A stretch of 64,000 nucleotides of DNA from Salinibacillus xinjiangensis. Its GTDB lineage: Bacteria > Bacillota > Bacilli > Bacillales > Alkalibacillaceae. The stretch lies in the NCBI RefSeq assembly GCF_009649735.1, contig NZ_WJNH01000004.1, positions 160,929 to 224,928 on the forward strand, given 5' to 3'. The notes under the pieces were generated by a model. That model searched no databases. It saw nothing but the letters and a program-made list of their open reading frames with translations, and was not told the origin of the DNA. Of the stretch, positions 26,005 to 35,769 are shown piece after piece; the first letter of the stretch is position 1; each line of letters opens with the position of its first letter. The translations under genes and the position numbers were made by a program.

Positions 26005-26940
26005 TTAAAAATAATTGCTAATAAACAATCCTACCGTTAATAACAAGCCAAAAATAGTATTGGTTTGTGCGGTATACTTCATTGCAGGCATCATGTGCAT
26101 TGGGACTGACTTTCCAACAAAACCACGATAAGCCTTTAATGGTTTTGGTAGACTTAATAAAACCACTAATGACCAAGGGGATAGTGTTCCTAATACTACT
26201 AACCCAATAATCCATAAATAAGCTATGGCAAACATACTTCCTAAAAAGAACACAGCCTTATGATGACCAAGTAAAATCGCTAGCGTTTTTCGCCCGGATT
26301 TCTCATCGCCTTCCCGGTCCCGAATGTTGTTGGCCATATTAATAGCACCAACTAAAATAGCAACAGGAATGGAAACAAGGATACTATCCATATTGACATA
26401 GCCTGTCTGGATAAAGAATGAAATAATAATGAAAATAGAACCCATACAAAGCCCAGCCATCAACTCACCTAATGGAGTTGACGAAATCGGAAATGGCCCG
26501 CCAGTATATAGATAACCTACAGCCATTCCGATAAGACCGACCACAGCCAGCCACCAAGAAGAAGACATACAAATGTATACCCCTAATAATAAGGCTACCC
26601 CATAAGAAGCAAGAGCTAAATTTAACACCGTCATCGGCTTAAAGCCATCACGGACAATAGCTCCTCCAATTCCAACAGAGTCTTCTGTATCTAGTCCTCT
26701 TTTAAAGTCATAATATTCATTGAACATATTGGTGGCAATTTGAATAAATAAACAAGATAAGAGCATCGCCATAAAAAGGCCGAAATGAATTTGACCATAA
26801 TGCATCGCTAATACAGTCCCAATTAAGACGGGAACAAAGGATGCGGTTAAGGTGTGAGGTCGTGTAAGCTGCCACAATACTTTGCCTACATTAGGGCTTG
26901 CAGCTTTATCTAAAAAAGGATCATTCGTAGTCATTTTCAA
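26005..26940 (-). CDS. menA: 1,4-dihydroxy-2-naphthoate polyprenyltransferase
   Basis: 311 residues, UbiA fold with eight to nine membrane helices. The first Asp-rich site is NMFNEYYDFKRGLDTEDS and the second NNIRDREGDEKSGRKTLAIL, the two Mg-prenyl-diphosphate sites of MenA. It joins a polyprenyl chain to DHNA in the membrane to make demethylmenaquinone. The start is TTG at 26940, eight bases after AAGGAG; the ATG two codons later is less well spaced. It diverges from the TPR-like gene at 27122. Confidence 0.92.
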   Translation of the reverse strand: MKMTTNDPFLDKAASPNVGKVLWQLTRPHTLTASFVPVLIGTVLAMHYGQIHFGLFMAMLLSCLFIQIATNMFNEYYDFKRGLDTEDSVGIGGAIVRDGFKPMTVLNLALASYGVALLLGVYICMSSSWWLAVVGLIGMAVGYLYTGGPFPISSTPLGELMAGLCMGSIFIIISFFIQTGYVNMDSILVSIPVAILVGAINMANNIRDREGDEKSGRKTLAILLGHHKAVFFLGSMFAIAYLWIIGLVVLGTLSPWSLVVLLSLPKPLKAYRGFVGKSVPMHMMPAMKYTAQTNTIFGLLLTVGLFISNYF

Positions 26941-27121
26941 ATGAATCGCTCCTTGGATTAAATACTTAAATATTTTTCTTCAAACTATATATTATCATAA
27001 AAATGACATCTTTTTGTCATACAGATTTAGCTAATTTTTCATGAACCTTCTATTAATGGTTGTATTTCAACTGATGGCATAAAATATGATATAGTATAAG
27101 TAATTATAAGGGGGAATTACG

Positions 27122-28516
27122 ATGGTAAATAATCAAATTTCGATTGTCCAGCAAAAACAGACCAGTACATTGGAGGTAGGAAGAATGGCTACCTACCTGC
27201 AAAGCAAGATTATAGAAGCCCTTGATGAAAATGGAAAAACATACTACCTGTTTTTCTATAAGAATGAATACCTTACCTACTGTAAAGCAACCCATGTTCA
27301 CGATGAATCCTTTTTAAAATCCGCCTTCACCTCTGGAATCACCTTTTCTTCACATCACCCATTAACACAAGTTTCACTTAACTTAGAAAAACCTTACCGG
27401 AAATATTCTTTTCAGCAGCTGTGTAAAAGAAATGAACAAAAATATACGCATCAGGAATGTGCCGTTATCGCAACATATTTTGACTCCTTTATCCCAAAAG
27501 ACGAATTGCTAACGTACATAAAGGAAATATTTTATCAGTATCAACGTAATGGGCAAACCTATTTGGGATATCGAATTATTAAAATTCTTCAATCCTTTGC
27601 TCCAGAAGATCAGTGGGTGCAGGATTTTGGGAGTAAATTAGCCTACAACAAATATGAAGACATTTACAATAAACCTTCTGAAGAATTACAAAAAAAGGAT
27701 CCTGTTTGGGCTGAACAAATGCTATTTTTGCAAATGGATCAGGACTTATACTACGACAGGCTCTGTTCTATCCTCAAAAAAGAACATCGCATGACCGAAT
27801 TAATAACCATTGCCTTACGAAAGTTTTCCATGTCCCCATCGCAATCTGTCTATTCCTCCCTTTTATCTTTATGCGAAGAACATTTCAACCTCGACCAAAC
27901 GGTTGTCATTTTAGAAACCTTGCTTACCCAGCATCCGAGCTTTGAACCATTATATAAAGATATAATGAAAATTTATAAAACCCTTAATCAACCGACAAAG
28001 CTACTGCAGCTTGTCATTGAAAATAATCTCCCTATCCCTCATAACCAACTGACTTATTTTGAGTCTATCTTTGACCAAATTGATTTAGAGAGTGAGAACA
28101 TTAAGGTAGAAAGCTTAAATAAATTCATCCCCAAAGTCTACAGTTCTGACGTAGAACGACAAGAAAAATTCATTCGTAAATGTGTTCACCATTTATTAAA
28201 AAAACATGATATTACCTTTATCGAAGAGTGGGTTGGGCCCATGAAGGCAAATGGACATAACCTACCTATTTTCCATAAGATTGAGCAAATGCTTCAAATA
28301 CGAAATGACCCTGACCAACAACAGCAGCTAGGCGAGCTATATTTTCAATTTCAGCACTTTGATCAGGCCATTGAATGCTTTAGCTTTGAAATGGAGTTAA
28401 AGGAAAACGACCCTAAACCAGTCAAATGGCTATCCAAGGTGTATCAGGAGATTGGTTTAACCGAAGAATCAAAAGCCTATCAACAACTCTATAAAGACAT
28501 GCAGAAAAACGCTTAA
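27122..28516 (+). CDS. Conserved protein with C-terminal TPR-like helices, function unknown
   Basis: 464 residues, soluble, largely helical. The N-terminal ~100 residues form a mixed domain (SKIIEALDENGKTYYLFFYK). The last ~70 contain a TPR-type pair (QQLGELYFQFQHFDQAIECF, then PVKWLSKVYQEIGLTEESKA). No catalytic motif is recognised. The ATG at 27122 follows AAGGGGG at seven bases and the gene diverges from menA. The protein is rich in Q, K and Y. It may be a scaffold; I do not assign a function. Confidence 0.75.
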   Translation: MVNNQISIVQQKQTSTLEVGRMATYLQSKIIEALDENGKTYYLFFYKNEYLTYCKATHVHDESFLKSAFTSGITFSSHHPLTQVSLNLEKPYRKYSFQQLCKRNEQKYTHQECAVIATYFDSFIPKDELLTYIKEIFYQYQRNGQTYLGYRIIKILQSFAPEDQWVQDFGSKLAYNKYEDIYNKPSEELQKKDPVWAEQMLFLQMDQDLYYDRLCSILKKEHRMTELITIALRKFSMSPSQSVYSSLLSLCEEHFNLDQTVVILETLLTQHPSFEPLYKDIMKIYKTLNQPTKLLQLVIENNLPIPHNQLTYFESIFDQIDLESENIKVESLNKFIPKVYSSDVERQEKFIRKCVHHLLKKHDITFIEEWVGPMKANGHNLPIFHKIEQMLQIRNDPDQQQQLGELYFQFQHFDQAIECFSFEMELKENDPKPVKWLSKVYQEIGLTEESKAYQQLYKDMQKNA

Positions 28517-28517
28517 A

Positions 28518-28582
28518 GGGGACGGAGGGACAGGTACCTTGACCCTACCGAGCGGGACAAGGTTGATGTGACCCCCTGTCCC
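28518..28582. repeat. GGGACAGG palindromic repeat, copy C (double)
   Basis: Block one (28518-28545) contains GGGACAGGTACCTTGACCC; block two (28554-28582) runs from GGGACAAGG to CCCCCTGTCCC, its near inverse. It lies just after the stop of the TPR-like gene and before the PhoD-like gene. Confidence 0.75.
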
Positions 28583-28648
28583 AGACACAAGACCACACAT
28601 GGGTGAATAGGATATCAGGAATTCATTAACATGGGGTGATCTTGTGTG

Positions 28649-30745
28649 ATGACATTACCTAATATTCTGTTAGGACCTATCATTCGGCGGGTATCACTAG
28701 AAGAGGTCTACATTTGGATTGCAACCAGCAAACGCTTTAACATTGAAGCTGAGGTTTATCATGTTAATCAATCTGGTGAAAATGAAACAACATACAAACC
28801 TGTTTCCAATAAATCGAAACCTACTACCATTCAAGCGGGGGCTCACTTATTTTTTCACTTAATCAAGGTTTCACCAGCAGGCCGGTCCTTCCCAACCGAT
28901 ACGTTATTAGGCTATAATCTATTTTTCACTGAATATGGGAGCTGGTTAGATTTAGGAGATTTTCAACTTTTATCTCATGAAAATCCTAACTCCATTGTAT
29001 ATGGAGATTTAGACTACCCGACCTTTATAATTCCGCATGAAAACCCTACGAATATCCTATATGGTTCTTGCAGAAAGCCACATAGCGAGGGTGAGGATAC
29101 ACTAGTAGGCGCCGACATCAAATTGCAGCAAACACACCTCCATTTAGAAGACCGACCGAACACCCTTTTTATGATGGGAGATCAAATCTATGCCGACGAT
29201 GTAGCCGGTCCACTCTTTCCTGTTATCACTTCATGGGCCAAAGAGCTAATGGGTAGAAAAAGAGAGGAAAAATTAACAAAGGTTGATCCCCGTCTAGTTA
29301 AATCTCCTTTTCACTCGGCTATAGATAAATTAAATGGACGGCAATATATCACCGAAAAATTTTGCAAGTTTACATCAGGAAAAGCAGATAATCATTTATT
29401 CCGTTTTCACGAATATGTGGCCATGTATTTATTTATGTTCGGCACTCCATTGTGCGAGATTAGGGATGAAAAAGACTCCTTTCCTTCATTTGAACAACTA
29501 CTTATCCAAAATCAGGTCTACTTTATCTTTTCGGGTTATGGAAATCACTCAAACGAACGTATTAAAGAATTAGAAGAAACGGAATTACGATACGAAGAGC
29601 AGTTAAAAGCCATTCGATTATATGCTAAAAACCTTCCACGAATACGTCGCGTACTTGCCAATACACCTACGTATATGATTTTTGACGACCACGACATTAC
29701 TGATGACTGGAATCTGTCTCTTGAATGGAAGAACAACGTCAAAAAATCTCCATTGGGGAGGCATGTGGTGGCCAACGGATTATCCGCTTACTTTTTATTT
29801 CAAGGATGGGGAAATGATCCAGATTCCTTTGACCACTACTTTATAGACACCGTATCGGATTACTTTAAAAACTTTTCATCTAATTCCCATACTTATACGA
29901 ACTGGATTAATTTATTGTGGGAATTCCATACTTGGCATTTTACCGCTCCTACCAAGCCTAAAAGTCTATTTCTGGATACAAGGACGATGCGCAAGTATGA
30001 ACTGGATCCGCAGCCTATTCAGATTGAAGGTACCTTTAAAGAAATGGTTAGGGCCCCACAGATGATTGATGAAAAGGGCTGGAAGGACGTAAACAATCGA
30101 TTAGCAAATAGTGGTTGGAATCGAGGTGAACCATTGATTCTTGTTTCCCCTTCACCTGTTTATGGTGTGGGACTCATCGAAAACCTCCTTCAAGGCTATA
30201 TGTATCCACTCCGCTCATTAGGGTTACCTGTACGCTTTAACCTAGATTTTGAGGGATGGAGCTATAATGAAAAAGGATTTCATCGTTTGATTCAACAAAT
30301 TTCACAATGGAATCCAAATCCATGCTATATTTTATCAGGAGATGTTCACTATGGCACAGCATTAAAGTCCTTTATACGAACAAGAACTGGCCAAAAAAAT
30401 ACACTTTATCAATTTACGAGTAGCCCCATTCAAAATATAAGTTTTTCAGGTCTGTGGGGATTTTTAATAAAACGCGCAGTCTGGTTTAAATCCCTTAAAC
30501 GGAAACAAAACACCATTTACAGAGCTTATGACCAACATGAAGATGTTTATGTCAACGAGCTTCCTTCATCTGATGCAAAAACCTTAAAATGGCGTGAAAA
30601 AATGGATTATCTTCGTTTAGAAAATGGCTCTGTTATGGAAACGGATAATCATATGGGTTTATTATCTGTTCAAGGTGATAAGGTAGATAGTTGCTTTATA
30701 AAATATAATGGAAAACAAAAGCGTGAGATTAAACATTTGATGTGA
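28649..30745 (+). CDS. PhoD-like metallophosphatase, apparently cytoplasmic
   Basis: About 698 residues. Metal-site motifs of the PhoD/alkaline phosphatase D family appear in order: ILYGSCRKP, MMGDQIYADDVAG, MIFDDHDITDDWN and LSGDVHYG. Unlike secreted PhoD there is no twin-arginine or other signal peptide; the protein starts MTLPNILLGPIIRRVSLEEV. A ~110-residue N-terminal beta-rich region precedes the catalytic domain. It probably hydrolyses a phosphodiester inside the cell; the substrate is unknown. Start GTG 28646 or ATG 28649, both served by GGGGTGAT. Monocistronic. Confidence 0.85.
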   Translation: MTLPNILLGPIIRRVSLEEVYIWIATSKRFNIEAEVYHVNQSGENETTYKPVSNKSKPTTIQAGAHLFFHLIKVSPAGRSFPTDTLLGYNLFFTEYGSWLDLGDFQLLSHENPNSIVYGDLDYPTFIIPHENPTNILYGSCRKPHSEGEDTLVGADIKLQQTHLHLEDRPNTLFMMGDQIYADDVAGPLFPVITSWAKELMGRKREEKLTKVDPRLVKSPFHSAIDKLNGRQYITEKFCKFTSGKADNHLFRFHEYVAMYLFMFGTPLCEIRDEKDSFPSFEQLLIQNQVYFIFSGYGNHSNERIKELEETELRYEEQLKAIRLYAKNLPRIRRVLANTPTYMIFDDHDITDDWNLSLEWKNNVKKSPLGRHVVANGLSAYFLFQGWGNDPDSFDHYFIDTVSDYFKNFSSNSHTYTNWINLLWEFHTWHFTAPTKPKSLFLDTRTMRKYELDPQPIQIEGTFKEMVRAPQMIDEKGWKDVNNRLANSGWNRGEPLILVSPSPVYGVGLIENLLQGYMYPLRSLGLPVRFNLDFEGWSYNEKGFHRLIQQISQWNPNPCYILSGDVHYGTALKSFIRTRTGQKNTLYQFTSSPIQNISFSGLWGFLIKRAVWFKSLKRKQNTIYRAYDQHEDVYVNELPSSDAKTLKWREKMDYLRLENGSVMETDNHMGLLSVQGDKVDSCFIKYNGKQKREIKHLM

Positions 30746-30854
30746 ACCATTTGGGAGCACTAAACAAACTGTGCTCCCCTTTTTAATTCCAAGGCATAAC
30801 TTTCCTCCTCTTGTAAAATATTAAAATTAACAAAATAGTGTAGGAGGTTATGTA

Positions 30855-31581
30855 GTGGAAAAAATATTTACCGATTCCCTCATTGTGCTAGGGAGAGTTT
30901 TAACCATTATGCCACTACTACTGTTCATAGGGATTTTCATGGGTAAACGAGCTATTGGTGAACTTCCTGTATTTGGTTTTTTAATTGTTATCACGCTTGG
31001 GTCTGTTGTTAGTGCTGATAATCGCAGATCCTAAAATTAATCATTTTTTAACCGTCCTTGCTATCATTTTAGTTGGTATTTTACAAAGGCTTGTTGTTCA
31101 TTGGAAAATAAAAAATAGAAAAGTAGGACGTTTCATTACCTTTGGCCCCACTGTAGTCATTCATAACGGAAAAATAATTGAGGATAATCTAAGACAAATC
31201 CGCTATTCAGTGGATAATGTTTTACAGATGCTTAGGCAAAAGGACGTTTTTGATCTGAACGAGGTTGAAACGGGGATTATTGAAGCCAATGGGCAGTTGA
31301 GCGTTTATAAGAAGCCCGCTGAGCATACTGTGACCTTAAAGGATATGGGCTTAGTGAAAACTACACCCTCCATTGCCTTCCCTGTGGTTGTGGAAGGAAG
31401 GTTTTATTCGGATGAATTGAAGGACTTCCAGGTTAACGAGGAGTGGCTGATGAAGCAGCTGAACAACAAAGGCATTTGTCAGTTAAATGATGTTTTTTAT
31501 GTCTCTATTAATCGAAGTCTCGAATTACATATTTCATTAATGAATGAACAATCAAAATCTGTTCCTAATTTTTATCATTAA
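30855..31581 (+). pseudogene. DUF421 (YetF/YrbG-like) membrane protein, frameshifted
   Basis: GTG 30855 follows TAGGAGG and opens MEKIFTDSLIVLGRVLTIMP, then GKRAIGELPVFGFLIVITLG, the expected N terminus. At 31017-31021 (GATAATC) the frame breaks and stops at 31034. The family sequence ADIADPKINH resumes in the next frame from 31021 (IADPKINHF) and runs to 31581 through GRFITFGPTVVIHNGKIIED and the conserved C-terminal domain. Removing one A restores a protein of about 241 residues, the normal length. DUF421 proteins are membrane proteins linked to sporulation and germination in bacilli. It is either a real inactivating insertion or a single-base sequence error. Confidence 0.85.
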
Positions 31582-31609
31582 AGGTGCCGGGAGAAGCTTC
31601 CGACACCTT
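31581..31609 (+). terminator. Hairpin between the DUF421 gene and purU
   Basis: Stem AAGGTG.CGG (31581-31590) with CCG.CACCTT (31600-31609), imperfect. T tracts are weak on both sides, so efficiency is uncertain. Confidence 0.5.
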
Positions 31610-31614
31610 CCTTA

Positions 31615-32508
31615 TTAAAATATAATTGTCTTGTTCTCATGGACAATGATTCGATCCGCTAAATGCCATTTTACAGCACGGGTTAAAACGCTTCGTTCAA
31701 TTTTTGCTCCAATTTTTTTCAAATCCTGGACTTGATCTTTGTGATCCACTCTCATCGTATCCTGTTCAATAATCGGCCCTTCGTCTAAATCGTTTGTGAC
31801 ATAATGTGAGGTCGCACCGATTAATTTTACCCCTCGTTGAAATGCCCTTTCATAAGGCTTTGCACCCACGAATGCCGGCAAAAATGAGTGATGGATATTT
31901 ATAATTTTACGTTCATAAGCCTCTACAAAGGATGGGGTTAATATTTGCATATAGCGTGCCAGAACGATGAGATCCACATCATACTCCTTTAATAACTGCT
32001 TCTGCTTTGCCTCCGCTTCCTCTCGAATTTCCCTATTTGCGGGTATGTAATGAAAAGGAATGTGAAAGGATTCCACTGTTTCTCTTGCCTCTTCATGATT
32101 GCTTACCACCATGACAATATCGGTCATTAAATCTCCTGTTTGCCACTCCCACAATAATTCCCTCAAGCAATGTAATTCCTTTGAAACGAAAATAGCTGTC
32201 CTTTTCACGTTTTGAACTGCTGTCATTTGCCAGTCCATGGAAAAGCTCTTAGCTACCTCTTCAAAACGCTTCTTTAAAATGGCTTCTTTTGCCGCTAAAT
32301 CCGGACATTCAAATTCCAGTCGAATAAAAAAGGTCCCACCCTGAGGATTGGTTGAATATTGATTTGACTCCAAAATATTAGCACCAAACTGAAACAAAAA
32401 CTTTGAAACCGCAGCAACGATTCCAGGCCGATCAGGACAGCTAATGAGTAAACGACCGCGGTTTTTTTGACTTTCCTTAAATTCACGTAGTCTATCTTCC
32501 ATATTCAC
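31615..32508 (-). CDS. purU: Formyltetrahydrofolate deformylase
   Basis: About 297 residues. The N-terminal ACT domain begins RGRLLISCPDRPGIVAAVSK. The catalytic formyltransferase-like domain has VDLIVLARYMQILTPSFVEA, INIHHSFLPAF and GATSHYVTNDLDEGPIIEQD with the catalytic Asn-His-Asp set. It releases formate from 10-formyl-THF and balances the one-carbon pool. Several starts are possible; the GTG at 32508, nine bases after AAGAAGGA, has the best spacing. Confidence 0.92.
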   Translation of the reverse strand: MNMEDRLREFKESQKNRGRLLISCPDRPGIVAAVSKFLFQFGANILESNQYSTNPQGGTFFIRLEFECPDLAAKEAILKKRFEEVAKSFSMDWQMTAVQNVKRTAIFVSKELHCLRELLWEWQTGDLMTDIVMVVSNHEEARETVESFHIPFHYIPANREIREEAEAKQKQLLKEYDVDLIVLARYMQILTPSFVEAYERKIINIHHSFLPAFVGAKPYERAFQRGVKLIGATSHYVTNDLDEGPIIEQDTMRVDHKDQVQDLKKIGAKIERSVLTRAVKWHLADRIIVHENKTIIF

Positions 32509-32703
32509 TGCTTTCATTCCTTCTTTAATGGTTTGTACCACATTATACTTTAAGAAAATGGATTATCAAACCAATCGGCGCAAAAAGGGGTGGAGGGAAA
32601 TAATTAATCCTGTCATTTTGCCCTTTATTCCGTCAACCTCCATTACTCCTGTCACTTCTTCAGATATTCCCGTCTCCGCCCACATGCCAAAAACAAACAA
32701 AAA

Positions 32704-32734
32704 AAGACAAGTAGATATCACCTCCACTTGTCTT
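32704..32734 (-). terminator. Terminator of topB
   Basis: Stem AAGACAAGT (32704-32712) with ACTTGTCTT (32726-32734), and an A-rich run to the left acting as U tract on the minus strand. Confidence 0.8.
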
Positions 32735-32745
32735 CTCCAAACATA

Positions 32746-34908
32746 TTATTTTTTAAATTCCATTTTCCAGCTAAAATAATCATTATCCTTATTTTTTTCA
32801 TACCTTAAGTAGGCATTAAACTTCTTACCCTTTTTACTCGTTAAGCCTTTTACATAGGCAACATCGCTCTTCAACAATGATTTCACCATCGTTTTGTTCG
32901 GCTTTTTCTTCATAGTAGCCAGGAACTTATCGTTTTTCCAGATAGTGAATTTACAGCCCTTTTTCCAATTCTTACAGCCAAATCCTTTTGACGTTTCCAC
33001 TACACCTTGTCCACATAGAGGGCATTTTCCTAACACCTCATTTGTTTTCCTGGTCGATGAAACTTCATTTATAATGATATCTTGTTCATTTTTTATTTGT
33101 TCAACCGATTCGCGAGTAAAGGAAAATACAAGATTTAAAAAGTCATTTCTCGGGACCTTATTTTTCTCAATGTCAGACAATGTTTTTTCTAAGCGTCCGG
33201 TAAATTCAAGGTCAAACAGGTCTTTGACTGGAAAAGTCTCCACAAGCCTGTTGCCTAAAGAAGTGCAAACTAAATTTTTCTTATCTGTGGTAATGTAGCC
33301 AATATCTTTAAGTTTTTTAATCGTTTCAGCTCTAGTCGCCGGTGTGCCAATGCTATATCCAGCTAAAATACTCCCTAGCATTTCCTCACTATCATCCGTT
33401 TCCTTAACGTTTCTCCCACAGGTCTCCATCACCTTTAACAGCGTCTTTTCCGTGTGTGGTTTGGGTGGTTTGGTCATATGGGAGGTAACCTTGGACCCTT
33501 TCACCTCAACTTGGTCATCCTGATTTACCTTAGGAAGGATGGTGTCCTTCGATTCAATGTTCTCTATTTTTTTCCACCCTTCTACTAACTGAACTTTACC
33601 CTTTGATAAAAAGTGCCCTTTCACTTGCTCATCCTGTATCTTGGTGATGATCTTTGTCTGCTCATACTCAGCTACGGGCATAAACTGCATAATAAAACGA
33701 TTTTTAATCGCAGTATGAATGATTTCTTCATCTCTAGTCAGTCGCTTTGGTTTTAAATAGGTCGGGATAATTGCGCTATGACTCTCTACTTTCTGATTAT
33801 TAAACACCCGCTTAGTCCTCATAAATTTGATTTCATCCTGATAGGGAAGTCCCTCAGAATGAACCTTTAAAACCTTAGCCGTTTTCCCTACCAAGCTTTC
33901 ATCTAAGGCGACACTTGATGTGCGTGGATAGGTGATTAATTTCTTTTCATAGAGTGATTGAGCGACTTTCAACACCTTATCACTAGACCAACCTCGATAT
34001 TTATGAGTAATAAAACCTTGCAAGTTTGATAGATTAAAGAGAAACGGCGGAAACTCTTTTTTCTTATCCACTTGTTTATCCACAATGGTAGCTTGTTGAT
34101 TGTGAATAAGCTGCTGGATTTGATCTAACGAAGCCCTGTCTTTGAACTTCTCCTTTTTATTATCCACATATGTACCTTCATAAGTCTGCTCATCCTTGGT
34201 GAGAAAGGTTGCGTTTAATTTAAAATACTCCTCTGGCTTAAAGTGCTTAATCTCCTCATCGCGATCATAAATAATCTTCAACGTGGGTAATAGCACACGA
34301 CCAATATTAAGCGCTTTACCTTTCCCCTTTTGAAACTTCAATGTCGCAACTGATGTAAGGTTAATCCCAATAACCCAGTCCGCCCATTGCCGACTCATCC
34401 CAGCGTGGAGCAAAGGACGCATTTCTTCATTTGGCTTTAACTTCCCAATCGCCTCTTTTACCCCCTCTGGTGTCCACTCATTTAATAGCAAGCGGTATAC
34501 GGGCTTTGAGGGCTTTTGTTTATAGATAATACTATCTCCAATTAATTGTCCTTCCCGGTCATAGTCACACGCAGATACAATCGATTCCACATCACGTCTC
34601 TTCATTAATGAATGAACTGTTTTTAATTGTTTTTGTGCACCGAAATCAGGCTTAGTGCGATTTTTTGGATTGCTTTTTACTTTATATTGAAAGCTTGCTG
34701 GGATGAATGGAAAATTCTCCATCCGCCATTTAGCCATTTTAGAATCATAGTCTTTTGCATCATAGAGCTCTAGCAAATGACCAAACGCCCAGGTCACAAT
34801 ATAGTTATTCCCTTCAAAATAACCGTCTTGTTTACCCTTTATATGTAATGCCTCGGCGATATTCTTCGCAACAGAAGGCTTTTCAGCAAGAATTAATGTA
34901 TTTCCCAA
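32746..34908 (-). CDS. topB: DNA topoisomerase III
   Basis: 720 residues, type IA topoisomerase. The TOPRIM domain has LILAEKPSVAKNIAEAL and ACDYDREGQLIGDSI; the active-site tyrosine is in LITYPRTSSVALDES. Near the C terminus a four-cysteine zinc ribbon (CPLCGQGVVETSKGFGC) is typical of the Bacillus enzyme. It decatenates single-stranded or nicked DNA during replication and recombination. The start is TTG at 34908 downstream of AAAGGAGG; no ATG is available nearby. A palindromic repeat lies immediately upstream. Confidence 0.94.
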   Translation of the reverse strand: MGNTLILAEKPSVAKNIAEALHIKGKQDGYFEGNNYIVTWAFGHLLELYDAKDYDSKMAKWRMENFPFIPASFQYKVKSNPKNRTKPDFGAQKQLKTVHSLMKRRDVESIVSACDYDREGQLIGDSIIYKQKPSKPVYRLLLNEWTPEGVKEAIGKLKPNEEMRPLLHAGMSRQWADWVIGINLTSVATLKFQKGKGKALNIGRVLLPTLKIIYDRDEEIKHFKPEEYFKLNATFLTKDEQTYEGTYVDNKKEKFKDRASLDQIQQLIHNQQATIVDKQVDKKKEFPPFLFNLSNLQGFITHKYRGWSSDKVLKVAQSLYEKKLITYPRTSSVALDESLVGKTAKVLKVHSEGLPYQDEIKFMRTKRVFNNQKVESHSAIIPTYLKPKRLTRDEEIIHTAIKNRFIMQFMPVAEYEQTKIITKIQDEQVKGHFLSKGKVQLVEGWKKIENIESKDTILPKVNQDDQVEVKGSKVTSHMTKPPKPHTEKTLLKVMETCGRNVKETDDSEEMLGSILAGYSIGTPATRAETIKKLKDIGYITTDKKNLVCTSLGNRLVETFPVKDLFDLEFTGRLEKTLSDIEKNKVPRNDFLNLVFSFTRESVEQIKNEQDIIINEVSSTRKTNEVLGKCPLCGQGVVETSKGFGCKNWKKGCKFTIWKNDKFLATMKKKPNKTMVKSLLKSDVAYVKGLTSKKGKKFNAYLRYEKNKDNDYFSWKMEFKK

Positions 34909-34927
34909 TTGATTATGAACCTCCTTT

Positions 34928-34954
34928 GGGACGGAGGGACAGGTCCCTTGTCCC
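34928..34954. repeat. GGGACAGG palindromic repeat, copy D
   Basis: GGGACGGAGGGACAGG followed by TCCCTTGTCCC, directly abutting the topB ribosome binding site on the minus strand. Confidence 0.75.
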
Positions 34955-34983
34955 TCAAATTACGTCAGAGAATCTATCTTTAT

Positions 34984-35216
34984 CTACACTGTTCTGATAT
35001 AACACCTCTTGATCAAAATAACCCCATTCTCCCAGTAAACGGTACCAGCAGTTTCATCTATTTCGACTGTTAAAAACAAGTCAATGTTATCACGTATATC
35101 AGCCAATACACCTTTATCTGATTCTAAGAATTTTTTATCCAGTAAACGATACTCTTTCTTTTCAAATTCCAAAATTAACTTGAATGTTCTAGTTGGATAA
35201 ACAGAGGTTATATCAT
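34984..35216 (-). pseudogene. Decayed DUF2442-like gene
   Basis: The readable part ITSVYPTRTFKLILEFEKKE, then TVEIDETAGTVYWENGVIL, resembles DUF2442, including the usual V-x-W-x-N-G end. The only well-placed start, ATG 35216, is followed after one codon by TAA; removing a TA from ATGATATAACC would restore MITSVYP. The remaining open frame could start only at an internal TTG (35172) without a ribosome binding site. DUF2442 genes often pair with DUF4160 genes, and a DUF4160 remnant lies just upstream. Assignment is by eye and moderate. Confidence 0.5.
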
Positions 35217-35224
35217 TTTATCAC

Positions 35225-35438
35225 CTACCTAAATTTTTTAATTCCTCCATCCTGCATCTGTATCCAGTTATATTCTAGAATTTCTTTATTTTTGGCAATA
35301 TCCTTTAAGTTCAATCCATTTAAAGAACCTTTTAAATGTTCCACATATATTGTAAAAACAACTTTTTTTATAATGTAAATATGAGGTGGGATGTGGTCAT
35401 TATAATACATATATATGTATGAACCCCCAAATTCCCAT
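35225..35438 (-). pseudogene. Decayed DUF4160-like gene
   Basis: MYYNDHIPPHIYIIKKVVFT matches the DUF4160 start region (YYNDHNPPHFH-like), and ILEYNWIQMQDGGIKKFR matches its C-terminal part. The well-placed start is ATG 35438, seven bases after AGGGAGG, giving MGIWGFIHIYVL and then a stop. Adding one TA unit in the TA-rich tract at about 35408-35420 would join MGIWGFIHIY to MYYNDH. DUF4160-DUF2442 pairs are often considered toxin-antitoxin-like; here both members look inactive. Confidence 0.5.
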
Positions 35439-35765
35439 CTCCATACCTCCCTATATTTTACCTTAATTTATATAGAATATCACTTTCATCCTCATACAAC
35501 TCAGTGTACGTACCTTATTTTATAAACAAAACAATTTAAAAGTCACATGGGGAAAACTTGGTTTTGAGATTAATAAGGTGCTTTAAAGTTCTACTTTTAA
35601 AATGACAGAAAATGAATTTTAGACGGGGAATTGAGCCATATATACATATTTGCTCTAATTTAGAATGAATTTAAATGTGGAGATAACAGGGTATAAATAG
35701 AATAATTGAGGCTTAGGCGCAACAAATTACAGATTTCGCAAAGGTGTGAGATGATACTGAACGGG
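35439..35765. other. Intergenic stretch without recognised features
   Basis: About 330 A+T-rich bases between the DUF4160 remnant and the second phased array. I see no gene, hairpin or convincing promoter here. Confidence 0.5.
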
Positions 35766-35769
35766 AATC

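Noticed and set aside
32528..32779. Plus-strand open frame between purU and topB
   Set aside because: No ribosome binding site, no recognisable family, and it runs across the topB terminator and the topB 3' end.
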